A DNA stretch of 64,000 bases from contig NC_007778.1 of the NCBI RefSeq assembly GCF_000013365.1, positions 5,008,501-5,072,500 on the forward strand, given 5' to 3'. This DNA is from Rhodopseudomonas palustris HaA2. GTDB lineage: Bacteria > Pseudomonadota > Alphaproteobacteria > Rhizobiales > Xanthobacteraceae. The position numbers and the translations under genes are program-made. The notes under the pieces were generated by a model, which did not search any database, was not told the DNA's origin, and saw only the letters and a list, made by a program, of their open reading frames with translations. Of this stretch, positions 54,439 to 63,442 are shown in pieces. Within the stretch, counting starts at the first letter, position 1, and every line of letters begins with the position of its first letter.

Positions 54439-55539
54439 ATGAAGGCGCTACGCCCGATCTCGATCGCTGCGGCCATGCTGCTGCTCGCCACCGGCGCGTC
54501 GGCGCAATTGTCGCTGACGCCGTCGCCGCCCAACCCGTTTCCCAAGCCGCTGGAACCGGAAAAGCCCAAGCCGCGGCCGAAACCTGCCGCCGCCCCGGCC
54601 GACAAGGACAAGGCGAAAAAGCCTTCCGCCGACAAGGCCGGCGCGGCCAAGTCCGGCGCTACGGCGGAGGGCGCAGAGACCACCACCGATGTCGACGATC
54701 CCAATGTCGATCTGGTCTATGGCGCGTATCAGCGCGGGTTCTACAAGACCGCGTTCGAAATCGCGCTGCAGCGCGCCCGGGATTTCAACGATCCCAAGGC
54801 GATGACGATGCTGGGCGAGCTTTACGCCAACGCGCTCGGAATCAAGCGCGACTACGACAAGGCGGTGGAATGGTACAGGCGCGCCGCCGATCTCGGCGAC
54901 CGCGAGGCGATGTTCGCGCTGGCCATGGCGCGGATGGCGGGGCGCGGCGGCGGGCCGGCGAACCGCGAGGAAGCCGCCAAATGGCTGGCGTCCTCGGCCA
55001 AGCTCGGCGAGCCGCGCGCGGCGTATAATCTGGCGCTGCTGTATCTCGACGGCCAGACCTTCCCGCAGGACATCAAGCGCTCCGCCGAACTGCTGCGGGT
55101 GGCCGCCGACGCCGGCAATCCCGAGGCACAATATGCGCTGGCGACCTTCTACAAGGAGGGCACCGGGGTGGAGAAGAACGTCGAGCAGTCGGTGCGGCTG
55201 CTGCAGGCCGCGGCGGTCGCCGGCAATGTTCCCGCCGAGGTCGAATACGCGATCGCGCTCTACAACGGCACCGGCACGGTGAAGAACGAGCCGGCCGCGG
55301 TGGCGCTGCTGCGCAAGGCGGCGCGCGCCAACAACCCGATCGCGCAGAACCGGCTGGCGCATGTGCTGCTCAGCGGCCAGGGCGCGCCGCGCGACCCGGT
55401 CGAGGCGATCAAATGGCACCTGGTCGCCAAGACCGCCGGCAAGGGCGACCTGATGCTCGACGAGGCGCAGGCCCAGCTCAGCGCCGAGGACCGCGCCAAG
55501 GCCCAGGAGGCCGCGAAGAAATGGGTCGGCGGGAAATGA
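54439..55539 (+). CDS. Exported Sel1-like repeat protein
   Basis: A 366-residue protein with a signal peptide (residues 1-22, ending GASAQ) and a Pro/Lys/Ala-rich linker to about residue 85. About six to seven Sel1 repeats follow (for example YDKAVEWYRRAADLGDREAM, RSAELLRVAADAGNPEAQYA, QSVRLLQAAAVAGNVPAEVE). Such repeats are protein-protein scaffolds in the periplasm or envelope. It begins three bases after the ThiE-like gene. The partner is unknown. Confidence 0.85.
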   Translation: MKALRPISIAAAMLLLATGASAQLSLTPSPPNPFPKPLEPEKPKPRPKPAAAPADKDKAKKPSADKAGAAKSGATAEGAETTTDVDDPNVDLVYGAYQRGFYKTAFEIALQRARDFNDPKAMTMLGELYANALGIKRDYDKAVEWYRRAADLGDREAMFALAMARMAGRGGGPANREEAAKWLASSAKLGEPRAAYNLALLYLDGQTFPQDIKRSAELLRVAADAGNPEAQYALATFYKEGTGVEKNVEQSVRLLQAAAVAGNVPAEVEYAIALYNGTGTVKNEPAAVALLRKAARANNPIAQNRLAHVLLSGQGAPRDPVEAIKWHLVAKTAGKGDLMLDEAQAQLSAEDRAKAQEAAKKWVGGK

Positions 55540-55639
55540 TCCGGGGTTGACGCGCCCCCCTGCGCAGGGCACCCCTTCGGCATAATCCCCCCAAAAACCT
55601 CATTCAGACCTGTCGCAGGTCGCTGCGAGACCTCAGTCC

Positions 55640-56428
55640 ATGATCCATTCCGCCCTCATCAACGTCATGGTCAAGGCCGCGCGCCGCGCCGGCCGCAGCC
55701 TCAAGCGCGATTTCGGTGAAGTCGAGAACCTGCAGGTGTCACTGAAGGGCCCGGCGAATTTCGTCTCGCTCGCCGACAAGCGCGCCGAGGAGATGCTGTA
55801 CGAGGACCTCACCAAGGCGCGGCCGGGCTACGGCTTCCTCGGCGAGGAGGGCGGCATCCGCGAGGGCGCCGACAAGAGCCACACCTGGATCGTCGATCCG
55901 CTCGACGGCACCACCAACTTCCTGCACGGCATCCCGCATTTCGCCATCTCGATCGGCCTGCAGCGCGACGACACGCTGATCGCCGGGCTTATCTACAATC
56001 CGGCGACCGAGGACCTCTACATCGCCGAACGCGGCAAGGGCGCCTTCGTCAACGACCACCGGCTGCGCGTCGCCGGCCGCCGTGAACTGCACGACTGCGT
56101 CATCGCCTGCGGCCTGCCGCATCTCGGCCGCGGCGACTTCGCCCAGAACCAGCGCGAGATGGCGGCGCTGCAGCCGAAGGTCGCGGGGCTGCGCCGGATG
56201 GGCACCGCCTCGCTCGACCTCGCCTTCGTGGCGGCCGGCCGCTTCGACGGCTATTGGGAGCGCAATTTGTCGCCCTGGGACATCGCCGCGGGCATCGTCT
56301 TCGTCCGCGAAGCCGGCGGCACCGTCGGCGACATCAACGGCGGCGACCCGCTGAAGACCGGCGACATCGTCGCCGGCAACGAAATCATCCACGGCACGCT
56401 GGCGAAGATTCTGAAGCCGCTGAGCTGA
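55640..56428 (+). CDS. suhB: Inositol monophosphatase family protein
   Basis: This 262-residue Mg-dependent phosphatase has the metal-binding signatures FLGEEGGIREG near residue 69, WIVDPLDGTTNFLHGIPHF near residue 84 and the C-terminal SPWDIAAGIVFVREAGG near residue 212. All Asp/Glu ligands are in place. The substrate could be inositol phosphate or another sugar phosphate, and SuhB also assists rRNA transcription in enteric bacteria. Confidence 0.92.
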   Translation: MIHSALINVMVKAARRAGRSLKRDFGEVENLQVSLKGPANFVSLADKRAEEMLYEDLTKARPGYGFLGEEGGIREGADKSHTWIVDPLDGTTNFLHGIPHFAISIGLQRDDTLIAGLIYNPATEDLYIAERGKGAFVNDHRLRVAGRRELHDCVIACGLPHLGRGDFAQNQREMAALQPKVAGLRRMGTASLDLAFVAAGRFDGYWERNLSPWDIAAGIVFVREAGGTVGDINGGDPLKTGDIVAGNEIIHGTLAKILKPLS

Positions 56429-56448
56429 GACGGAGCGTGGCGCTTCTT

Positions 56449-56583
56449 CCTTCTCCCCTTGTGGGAGAAGGTGGCGCGGACGAAAGTCCGCGTCGGATGA
56501 GGGGTCGACGCGGACGCCGTGCCCGCGGCCCCCTCACCCGGCTTCGCTGCGCGAAGCCACCCTCTCCCACGAGGGGAGAGGGT
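56449..56583. repeat. Palindromic repeat, CTTCTCCCCT class
   Basis: CCTTCTCCCCTTGTGGGAGAAGGTGG at the left (56449-56474; only the class name is quoted in full elsewhere) is mirrored by CCACCCTCTCCCACGAGGGG and GAGAGGG at the right, with inner GCGCGGACGAAAGTCCGCG and GGCTTCGCTGCGCGAAGCC stems. It lies between convergent suhB and ubiV. Confidence 0.75.
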
Positions 56584-56608
56584 TGGTCAGCACCCGGTGA
56601 GAGGGTTA

Positions 56609-57529
56609 TCACGCCGCCGGCACGATCCGCCGCACGTCGCCCGAGTCTGTGATGAACGCTGCGCCCGGCTTGGAGAACAGGAAGCCGTTGGACTGTTGCA
56701 GCGGATAGATCGCCGACAGCTTCGCCGCACTGTCGCTCGCCGCCAGCTTGCCGTCGATGACGTCGCGGAACAGCTGCGCCACCGCAACCATGTCGCATTG
56801 CTGCGGCGACAGCCGCAGGCTGCCGGCGCCGGCGTCGCGGAGTTTGTCGATGTCGCCGAGCAGGCTGGCGCAGGTGTAGGACAGCGTCTGCACGCCGTTC
56901 ATCGCCAGAAACGGCTCGTCGTCGAGCGTCGTCACCGCGAGGCCGTCGGGATCCTGCTCGCAGACGAATCGGCAATTGTCCTTCGACAGCTTGTTGAGCC
57001 GGGCGTGATAGCAGCGGGCCGAGATCGCCAGCGGCACCCGGCCGAACGCGAACACCTCGAACGTCACCTCGGGCAGCGAGCGCGCGATCGCGCGGATCGC
57101 CGACAGCGGCAATTCCGGCGGCAGACAAATTCTGGTCGCGCCGCGCGAGGCAAAATACTTCGCGGTGGCCTCGTTGTAGATGTTGACGAACGGGCCGATC
57201 GCATGCGGCTTGCCGCCGAGCATCCCCAGACAGGTGAGATCGTTGACTTCCATGGTGAACTGATCGTCGCCGGCGAGCTCGAGCATCGCCTTGCGCTCGC
57301 GCGGCAGCGACATCAGCGTCAGCGAGCCCATCAGCACGGTCTTGCCGGCATTCGACAGCCGTTCGACCACCGCCGGGATGTGCGGCTCGAGGAACGGCGA
57401 TCGCTTCGAGCACACCACCTCGCCGACGATCACGACGTCGACCGGCGCTTCATCGGCGATGCGGAAATAGAAGTCGCGCCATGCCTCCGGCTTCCAGTTG
57501 TAGAGCACCGGTCCGAGCGTGAGTTGCAT
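56609..57529 (-). CDS. ubiV: Oxygen-independent ubiquinone hydroxylation protein UbiV (U32 family)
   Basis: A 306-residue member of the U32 family. The Fe-S cysteines are one in VVCSKRSPF near residue 40, then Cys-x12-Cys-x3-Cys in CYHARLNKLSKDNCRFVC. This is the spacing of the E. coli UbiV 4Fe-4S ligands. With UbiU it hydroxylates the quinone ring without O2, using prephenate as oxygen donor in E. coli. Co-directional with ubiU and ubiT. Confidence 0.92.
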   Translation of the reverse strand: MQLTLGPVLYNWKPEAWRDFYFRIADEAPVDVVIVGEVVCSKRSPFLEPHIPAVVERLSNAGKTVLMGSLTLMSLPRERKAMLELAGDDQFTMEVNDLTCLGMLGGKPHAIGPFVNIYNEATAKYFASRGATRICLPPELPLSAIRAIARSLPEVTFEVFAFGRVPLAISARCYHARLNKLSKDNCRFVCEQDPDGLAVTTLDDEPFLAMNGVQTLSYTCASLLGDIDKLRDAGAGSLRLSPQQCDMVAVAQLFRDVIDGKLAASDSAAKLSAIYPLQQSNGFLFSKPGAAFITDSGDVRRIVPAA

Positions 57530-57609
57530 GGGAATAGCCTCGTTGTGAGTTGGCGGTGCTGCGTTTGCGCGCCTTGTTGTCGCGCTGCAGGTCTGCGGCG
57601 ACGCGTGGC

Positions 57610-58587
57610 TCAGCGCCAGGTCTTCTTGTAGGCGCCGGTGGTGTTGGACTGGCCCTCGCTGAGCCCGCGCAGCGCGTCGACCGGCAACGGCCTTCCGTCG
57701 TCCAGCGCGCTCAGCACCTCCTTGAAGGTCTTCACCACGCGCTCGATATAGGCGCGGCCGCGCTGGCGGCCCTCGATCTTCAGCGCCGCGACGCCGGCGG
57801 CGCGCAGCTCCGGCAGCATCGTGGTGGCGTCGAGCGAAGCCGGGTCCTCGAACAGATAGCCGCAGCCCTCGTCGGTCTGGTAGCGCCCCTTGCACAGCGT
57901 CGGATAGGCCGCCGCCTCGCCCTTGGCGAATTTGTTGATGGTGAAATCGCCGAGCCGCGAGATCAGCGCGCCGTTCTCCTCGCGATACTGGATCGCGCCC
58001 GCCGGCGAGCAGACCCCGTCCATGTTCGGCGATTTGCCGGTGGCGTAGGACGACAGCGAGCAGCGACCCTCCTCCATCACGCACAGCCCGCCGAAGATGA
58101 ACACTTCGGTCTCGCACTTGACCTCGCGCGTGATCGCGGCGATCTCCTGCACGCTGAGCACGCGCGGCAGCACCACGCGCTTGGCGTTGAAGCTGTCGAC
58201 ATAGAACCGGATCGAATCCGCGTTCGCCGCGGCGGCCTGCACCGAGACGTGCAGGCGCTGCTGCGGATGGGTCCTGGCGCAATAATCCATCACGCCGACA
58301 TCGGCGAGGATCACCGCATCGGCTTCGGCCTCGACCGCGTCGTCGACCGCGCGCTGCCACAGCTCGACATTGCCGGCGCGGGCGAAGGTGTTAATCGCCA
58401 CCAGCACGTTGACGCCGTAGCGATGCGCGTGCGCGATCGACTCGCGCATTTCCTCGCGGCTGAAATTCAGCCCCGGGAAATTGCGCGCATTGGTCTCGTC
58501 GTTGAAGCCGCAATAGATCGCATCGGCCCCCACCGCGACGGCATCGTGCAGCGCCGCGGGCGTGCCCGCCGGACAGATCAGTTCCAT
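57610..58587 (-). CDS. ubiU: Oxygen-independent ubiquinone hydroxylation protein UbiU (U32 family)
   Basis: This 325-residue U32-family protein has Fe-S cysteines in GGLCVMEEGRCSLSS and the continuation to DGVCSPAG. The Cys-x6-Cys-x16-Cys spacing matches E. coli UbiU, and the fourth Cys is in DEGCGYLFED. It forms a heterodimer with UbiV. The start is three bases after the ubiT stop. This gives the phototroph ubiquinone under anaerobic light, when the O2-dependent monooxygenases cannot work. Confidence 0.93.
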   Translation of the reverse strand: MELICPAGTPAALHDAVAVGADAIYCGFNDETNARNFPGLNFSREEMRESIAHAHRYGVNVLVAINTFARAGNVELWQRAVDDAVEAEADAVILADVGVMDYCARTHPQQRLHVSVQAAAANADSIRFYVDSFNAKRVVLPRVLSVQEIAAITREVKCETEVFIFGGLCVMEEGRCSLSSYATGKSPNMDGVCSPAGAIQYREENGALISRLGDFTINKFAKGEAAAYPTLCKGRYQTDEGCGYLFEDPASLDATTMLPELRAAGVAALKIEGRQRGRAYIERVVKTFKEVLSALDDGRPLPVDALRGLSEGQSNTTGAYKKTWR

Positions 58588-58590
58588 GCT

Positions 58591-59136
58591 CTAGCCTCCG
58601 CCTCCGACGCCCATTTCTTCGCGATAGGTCGGCTGCGCGCCGACGATGCTCCGCAGAATCCGCTCGATCGGCGTCGCCAGCGGGCCGAACCACGCCACCG
58701 ACTCCTTGAGGAAATCGACCCGCGAATCGTCGATCGCATTGCGCAGCGCGACCACCGCCTCCATGTCGCCGTCGATCTCGATGTCGCGCGAGAAGAACAG
58801 CGCGTCGCCGTCATAGGAGCCGTCGGTCATGCCGATCAGCGCCGACAGCGGACCGGCGATGCGCGCGTCGATGTTCGACGGCAGCGTGCGCACCACCGTG
58901 ACGCGCGGATTCATCCGTCGCGGCTCGAGCACGAAGGCGATCGGCAGATCGCTCGGATCGAGGCCGTAGCGCTTGCCGGTGTGCGAGCCCAGCCGATCGA
59001 AGATGCGGGGATGCCGACTGCGGATCTCCCGCAGGCAAATGCCGAGCAACACCTGCAGGGGCAACAGCGGCAGAACCCGCGTCGCGAGGGCAAGCGGCGC
59101 GGGCATCCTGGAGACGGACGAATTGGATACCGACAT
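58591..59136 (-). CDS. ubiT: SCP2-domain ubiquinone accessory factor UbiT
   Basis: A 181-residue protein with an N-terminal hydrophobic helix (LALATRVLPLLPLQVLLGIC) and an SCP2 sterol-carrier domain (residues about 45-165: HTGKRYGLDPSDLPIAFVLE, then SYDGDALFFSRDIEIDGDME). It is the anaerobic counterpart of UbiJ and is thought to bind the isoprenoid intermediates. First gene of the leftward ubiTUV operon. Confidence 0.88.
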   Translation of the reverse strand: MSVSNSSVSRMPAPLALATRVLPLLPLQVLLGICLREIRSRHPRIFDRLGSHTGKRYGLDPSDLPIAFVLEPRRMNPRVTVVRTLPSNIDARIAGPLSALIGMTDGSYDGDALFFSRDIEIDGDMEAVVALRNAIDDSRVDFLKESVAWFGPLATPIERILRSIVGAQPTYREEMGVGGGG

Positions 59137-59186
59137 GGGCCACCTTATGAGGAGTCTTCCGTTTAACCAGTCCCGCCGGTACTTCT

Positions 59187-59200
59187 TTGCGCCTGATCAA
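59187..59200. promoter_or_regulatory. FNR/FixK-like site between ubiT and ubiD
   Basis: TTGCG-CCTG-ATCAA has one good half-site (ATCAA) and one imperfect half-site (TTGCG against TTGAT). It lies 51 bp from the ubiT start and 51 bp from the ubiD start, exactly between two divergent anaerobic ubiquinone operons. Confidence 0.45.
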
Positions 59201-59250
59201 AGACAGACCCGATCCCAAGTGCTGACCAGAAGCGTCCGCACGGAGACACC

Positions 59251-60789
59251 ATGCTGAGCCGCGTCAAACCGCCCTTTCCGGACCTCCGCGCTTTCGCCGC
59301 CTATCTGGAATCCCGCGGGCAGTTGCACCGGATCAAGAAGCCGGTCTCGGTGGTCCACGAACTGACCGAAATCCATCGCCGCGTGCTGCACGCCGGCGGC
59401 CCGGCGCTGCTGATCGAACATCCGGTCAAGGCCGACGGCACGCCGTCGGAGATGCCGATTCTGGTCAATTTGTTCGGCACCGTCGAGCGGGTGGCGTGGG
59501 GGCTCGGCATCGAACCGCAAAATCTGTCGGCGCTGGGCGAAGCGCTCGCCGAAATGCGCGAGCCGGCGCCGCCGCAAAGCCTCACCGACGCATTGAGCAA
59601 ATTGCCGATGGCCCGCGCAGCGCTGTCGATGCGGCCGAAGACCGCCAAGACCGCACCGGCGCAGGACGTGGTGCTGACCGGGGACGCGGTCGATCTCGGC
59701 CGGCTGCCGATCCAGATTCCGTGGCCGGGCGAGCCGGCGCCGCTGATCACCTGGCCGCTGGTGTTCACCAGGCCGCCACCCGGCGCGCCCGGCACCGACA
59801 ATGTCGGCGTCTACCGCATCCAGGTGCTGGGCAAGGATCGCATCATCATGCGCTGGCTGGCGCATCGCGGCGGCGCCAAGCATCACCACCAATGGAAGGC
59901 CGAGGGGCGCGAGATGCCGGTCGCGATCGTGATCGGCGCCGACCCGGCGATGATCCTGTCGGCGGTGCTGCCGCTGCCGGAGAATATCTCCGAGATCAAA
60001 TTCTCCGGGCTGCTGCGCGGCGACCGCCCGAGCATGACGCCCTGCGTCGGGATTCCGCTGAACGTGCCGGCCGACGCCGAGATCGTGCTGGAAGGCTTCG
60101 TGTCGCCGACCGAGACCGCGCCGGAGGGCCCCTATGGCGACCACACCGGCTATTACAACGCGGTCGAGGAATTCCCGGTGATGCGGATCACCGCGATCAC
60201 GATGCGGCGCAGTCCGATCTATCTGTCGACCTATACGGGGCGTCCGCCGGACGAGCCGTCGCGGCTCGGCGAGGCGTTCAACGACGTGTTCCTCCCCGTC
60301 GCGCGGCGGCAGTTTCCGGAGATCGTCGATCTGTGGCTGCCGCCGGAGGCGTGCTCCTATCGAATTGCGGTCGCCTCGATCAAGAAACGCTATCCCGGCC
60401 AGGCGCGGCGGCTGATGATGGGGCTGTGGTCGATGCTGCCGCAGTTCAGCTACACCAAGCTTTTGATCATCGTCGACGACGACGTCGACGTGCGCGACTG
60501 GGCCGACGTGATGTGGGCGGTGTCGACCCGCGCCGACACCTCGCGCGACATGCTGTCGATCAGCGATACGCCGATCGACTATCTCGATTTCGCCTCGCCG
60601 AAATCCGGGCTCGGCGGCAAGCTGGGCATCGACGCCACCAACAAGATCGGCACCGAGACCGAGCGCGAATGGGGCAAGGTGCTGGAGATGGACAAGGACG
60701 TGATCGCGCGGGTCGACGCAATGTGGTCGAGCCTCGGGCTGCCCCCGGCGCCGACGCCGGCCCTGGCGCAACGCAGGCTGCTGCGATGA
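59251..60789 (+). CDS. ubiD: UbiD-family 4-hydroxy-3-polyprenylbenzoate decarboxylase
   Basis: This 512-residue prenylated-FMN-dependent decarboxylase removes the carboxyl group of the quinone head in ubiquinone synthesis. The start PFPDLRAFAAYLESRGQLHR is typical. The cofactor/metal blocks are NVGVYRIQVLGKDRIIMRWL near residue 185, SEIKFSGLLRGDRPSM and GPYGDHTGYYNAVEEFPVMR, which carries the catalytic Glu region. Its stop overlaps ubiX by four bases, coupling apo-enzyme and cofactor synthesis. Confidence 0.93.
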   Translation: MLSRVKPPFPDLRAFAAYLESRGQLHRIKKPVSVVHELTEIHRRVLHAGGPALLIEHPVKADGTPSEMPILVNLFGTVERVAWGLGIEPQNLSALGEALAEMREPAPPQSLTDALSKLPMARAALSMRPKTAKTAPAQDVVLTGDAVDLGRLPIQIPWPGEPAPLITWPLVFTRPPPGAPGTDNVGVYRIQVLGKDRIIMRWLAHRGGAKHHHQWKAEGREMPVAIVIGADPAMILSAVLPLPENISEIKFSGLLRGDRPSMTPCVGIPLNVPADAEIVLEGFVSPTETAPEGPYGDHTGYYNAVEEFPVMRITAITMRRSPIYLSTYTGRPPDEPSRLGEAFNDVFLPVARRQFPEIVDLWLPPEACSYRIAVASIKKRYPGQARRLMMGLWSMLPQFSYTKLLIIVDDDVDVRDWADVMWAVSTRADTSRDMLSISDTPIDYLDFASPKSGLGGKLGIDATNKIGTETEREWGKVLEMDKDVIARVDAMWSSLGLPPAPTPALAQRRLLR

Positions 60790-61388
60790 GCACGCCGCAT
60801 CGCATCGTGGTCGGCATCAGCGGCGCATCGGGGGCCGCGGTCGGACTGCGCATCGTCGAACTGCTCGCCACCACGGATTGCGAGCTGCATCTCGTGGTGT
60901 CGGCGGCGGCCGAGCGGACCATCGCCTACGAGGTCGGCGACAAGGCGCTCCACCACACCCTCGAGCTGGTCGACCGCCATCACGATTTCAACGATGTCGG
61001 CGCCAGCATCGCGTCGGGCTCGTTCCGCACCAGCGGCATGATCGTGGCGCCGTGCTCGATCCGCACGCTGTCGGCGATCGCCACCGGCAATCTCGACAAT
61101 CTGCTGGTGCGCGCCGCCGACGTGCAGCTCAAGGAACGCCGCCGGCTGGTGCTGATGCTGCGCGAGACGCCGCTGCATCTGGGCCATATCCGCGCCATGG
61201 CGCAGGTCACCGAAATCGGCGGCATCGTCGCGCCGATCTCGCCGGCGTTCTATCAGCGACCACGCTCATTGAGCGAGATGATCGACCACATCGCGCTGCG
61301 CGCGATCGGCCTGCTCGGCCTCGACGATCTGCAATTGTCCGCGCCGGAATGGTCGGATGATACGCCTCCGACGTGTCCGAAGAGCTGA
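60786..61388 (+). CDS. ubiX: Flavin prenyltransferase UbiX
   Basis: A 200-residue Rossmann-like flavoprotein that attaches dimethylallyl phosphate to FMN, making the cofactor for UbiD. Motifs are RIVVGISGASGAAVGLRIVE at the N-terminus, IVAPCSIRTLSAIATGNLDN near residue 90 and ERRRLVLMLRETPLHLGHI near residue 120. The start is set by ATGA overlap with ubiD. It has normal length. Confidence 0.95.
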   Translation: MSTPHRIVVGISGASGAAVGLRIVELLATTDCELHLVVSAAAERTIAYEVGDKALHHTLELVDRHHDFNDVGASIASGSFRTSGMIVAPCSIRTLSAIATGNLDNLLVRAADVQLKERRRLVLMLRETPLHLGHIRAMAQVTEIGGIVAPISPAFYQRPRSLSEMIDHIALRAIGLLGLDDLQLSAPEWSDDTPPTCPKS

Positions 61389-61413
61389 TGAGCCCCTTCG
61401 ATGCACGGCCTGC

Positions 61414-61602
61414 TCCTTCTCCCCGCGTGCGGGGAGAAGGGTGGGATGAGGGGGCGTCTCCGCGCGGCCGAGCGCGGATGGCGGTCATCGGGACTTACAA
61501 ACAACAGTTCGAGACGCTCAGGCGCGCGGAGACGCCCCCTCACCCGGCCCGGCTACGCTACGCTCCGCCGGGCCGACCTCTCCCCGCGCGCGGGGAGAGG
61601 TT
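61414..61602. repeat. Palindromic repeat, CTTCTCCCCG class
   Basis: The left hairpin CCTTCTCCCCGCGTGCGGGG and right hairpin CCTCTCCCCGCGCGCGGGGA flank inverted GAGGGGGCGTCTCCGCGC/GCGCGGAGACGCCCCCTC arms. The latter pair is an exact 18-bp inverted repeat. It lies between convergent ubiX and the lipoprotein gene. Confidence 0.8.
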
Positions 61603-61616
61603 AGGCTGCCCGCGCA

Positions 61617-62204
61617 TTACCCGCACAGCGGAATGCGTTCGGGGGCGGCCTCTTTCGGCACATCCTTGCGCAGATCGACGTCGCGCGTCAGCGGGAAGAA
61701 ATCGCCGGCGCGCTCGGTCTTCAGATAGCTGGTGATCAGCGCCTTGGCGGGCAGCGCGCCGATGCGGCACGCTTCAGCGCCGACGCCGAGCGTCAGCGAG
61801 CCGCGCTCACCCTTCGCCTTGTGCGCGGCCATCTCGTCCCGCAGCGCCAGCACGCGCGGCACGTCCGCCGGCGCGATGCGGAAGGCGTAGATCATGGTGT
61901 CGTTGGTCACTTCGCCCGCCAGCGACAGCAATTCGGCCGGATCGTCGAGATCGGCCAGCACGAACGCCTGCTCCCTCTTGTCGGCGCCCACCGCGACAGC
62001 GATCCGCAGCGTCACGCGGCGCGGCCGCAGGCCCTGCGGCAGCCGCACGGCAATGCGCAGCGCCGCCGGATCGGCCGTGGCAAGATCGGTGCGCGCCAGC
62101 TTGACCATCGAGGTCACCGGCACGGAGCTGCAGGCCGTCAGCGCAGCGACCGCCAGGACGGCGGCAGCAGCGGCGAGCGGTCTGGCGAAAGCTGAGATGT
62201 TCAT
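61617..62204 (-). CDS. Predicted lipoprotein of unknown function
   Basis: A 195-residue protein with a signal peptide ending in the lipobox LTACSS, so Cys25 should be lipidated. The mature part has no family I recognise. It contains AALRIAVRLPQGLRPRRVTL and ends with KEAAPERIPLCG. It lies convergent to ubiX and divergent from the DUF2975 gene. No role can be assigned. Confidence 0.75.
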   Translation of the reverse strand: MNISAFARPLAAAAAVLAVAALTACSSVPVTSMVKLARTDLATADPAALRIAVRLPQGLRPRRVTLRIAVAVGADKREQAFVLADLDDPAELLSLAGEVTNDTMIYAFRIAPADVPRVLALRDEMAAHKAKGERGSLTLGVGAEACRIGALPAKALITSYLKTERAGDFFPLTRDVDLRKDVPKEAAPERIPLCG

Positions 62205-62233
62205 AAGTGGACCCTACCTTGACGATGATAATT

Positions 62234-62248
62234 TATCGTTATACGATA
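62234..62248. promoter_or_regulatory. Operator-like inverted repeat ahead of the DUF2975-XRE operon
   Basis: TATCGT-TAT-ACGATA, a perfect 6-bp inverted repeat with a further TATCGT-like half-site nearby, in the AT-rich 77-bp gap between the lipoprotein and DUF2975 genes. It is probably bound by the XRE regulator encoded downstream. Confidence 0.5.
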
Positions 62249-62281
62249 ATTTCATCTCGAAATAGATGATGGAGTTCCGCA

Positions 62282-62857
62282 ATGCAAGCCCCTTCCACGA
62301 TCGCCTCGATGGCGCCTGATGACCCGGCCGCGGCCCGCCTGGTGCGGCTGTCTCGCGCGATGGAATGGGTGACGACGGGTGGCATCGTGCTGATCGTCGG
62401 CCTGCTCGGCGCCGCCTTCGTGTTCCAGAACTGGACCCGCAACCTGCTGCTGACGAAGCTCGGCGACGTCGGCAACCGGCTGCCGCTCGACGCCGGCAAT
62501 CAGGCGCTGGCGGCGATCATCATCGCGGTGCCGGTCGCCGTGCTGGTGTGGGGATTGTTGAACGTGCGCGCGCTGTTCGGCGACTTCGCGCGTGGGCGCG
62601 TCTTCACGGCGGCGACGGCGACGCATCTGCAGCGGTTCGGCATCGCGGTGGCGGCGCAGGGCGCGCTCGGCCCGCTGACGGCGACCGTGTTGGCGCTGGT
62701 GCTGTCGCTCGGCAACCCGCCGGGTCAGCGGCTGCTGGTGCTGACCTTCTCCAGCAACGACTACATCTCGGTGATCGTCGGCGGCGTGCTGATCGCAGTC
62801 GCGACTGTGATGCGCGAGGCGACGCGGATCGCCGACGAGAATGCGAGCTTCGTGTAA
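62282..62857 (+). CDS. DUF2975-type inner-membrane protein
   Basis: This 191-residue protein has four predicted membrane helices (GGIVLIVGLLGAAFVF; AAIIIAVPVAVLVWGLL; a helix in the ALGPLTATVLALVLSL region; SVIVGGVLIAVATVM). The layout and the following small XRE gene match the DUF2975/YozG-type membrane-regulator pairs. Function unknown. In such pairs the membrane protein may sense a signal and control the regulator. Confidence 0.8.
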   Translation: MQAPSTIASMAPDDPAAARLVRLSRAMEWVTTGGIVLIVGLLGAAFVFQNWTRNLLLTKLGDVGNRLPLDAGNQALAAIIIAVPVAVLVWGLLNVRALFGDFARGRVFTAATATHLQRFGIAVAAQGALGPLTATVLALVLSLGNPPGQRLLVLTFSSNDYISVIVGGVLIAVATVMREATRIADENASFV

Positions 62858-62860
62858 CCG

Positions 62861-63109
62861 ATGGCGATCGTGGTCAATCTCGACGTGATGCTGGCGCGGC
62901 GCAAGATGCGTTCGAAAGAACTGGCCGAGCGCATCGGCATCACCGAGCAGAACGTTTCGCTGCTGAAGTCGGGTAAGGTGAAGGGTATCCGCTTCGATAC
63001 GCTGGAGCGGATCTGCGCGGCGCTGGATTGCCAGCCCGGCGATATTCTCGAATTCGTGCCCGATCCTTCCGAAGCGAGCACCTCCGAAACGAAACCGGCA
63101 CCCGCCTGA
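62861..63109 (+). CDS. Small XRE/Cro-type transcriptional regulator
   Basis: An 82-residue protein with an almost complete helix-turn-helix domain (NLDVMLARRKMRSKELAERI, GITEQNVSLLKSGKVKGIRF, then DTLERICAALDCQPGDILEF) and a short disordered tail. It begins three bases after the DUF2975 stop. It likely binds the inverted repeat at 62234-62248. Confidence 0.88.
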   Translation: MAIVVNLDVMLARRKMRSKELAERIGITEQNVSLLKSGKVKGIRFDTLERICAALDCQPGDILEFVPDPSEASTSETKPAPA

Positions 63110-63168
63110 CGAGGCGGATGCCGGTGTATCTTTCAAATCATCGGTCTTGGATGCGCGTGCGCCGCGCC

Positions 63169-63366
63169 TCAGCGCGCCTGCGAGGCGACGGCGAGGTGCT
63201 CGTGGGGGCGCCAGTCTTCGGCCGTCTCGTCCCAGTAATGCGCGTCGTCGAAGCGCTTCCAGTGCGCCGTCTGGGACATCATCTCACGTCCACCGACGAA
63301 CAGGGCGACGATGCCGATCAGGCCGACCAGCACGTAGATCGCAGCGATCAATGCAACAATGGTCAA
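63169..63366 (-). CDS. Small membrane protein with TTG start
   Basis: A 65-residue protein with one membrane helix (TIVALIAAIYVLVGLIGIVA) and a polar C-terminus containing MMSQTAHWKRFDDAHYWDET. No ATG is suitably placed. TTG at 63366 has GAGGA eight bases upstream and removes the implausible N-terminal extension of the longer open frame. The fold is unknown. It is next to another single-helix protein gene on the same strand. Confidence 0.55.
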   Translation of the reverse strand: MTIVALIAAIYVLVGLIGIVALFVGGREMMSQTAHWKRFDDAHYWDETAEDWRPHEHLAVASQAR

Positions 63367-63442
63367 GGCTTCATCCTCACTGTGGTTTCTGTTGCTTTGC
63401 ACCCGGATCGTGGGCGGCGGGTGCGCCGCCTGTCTCGTCAGA

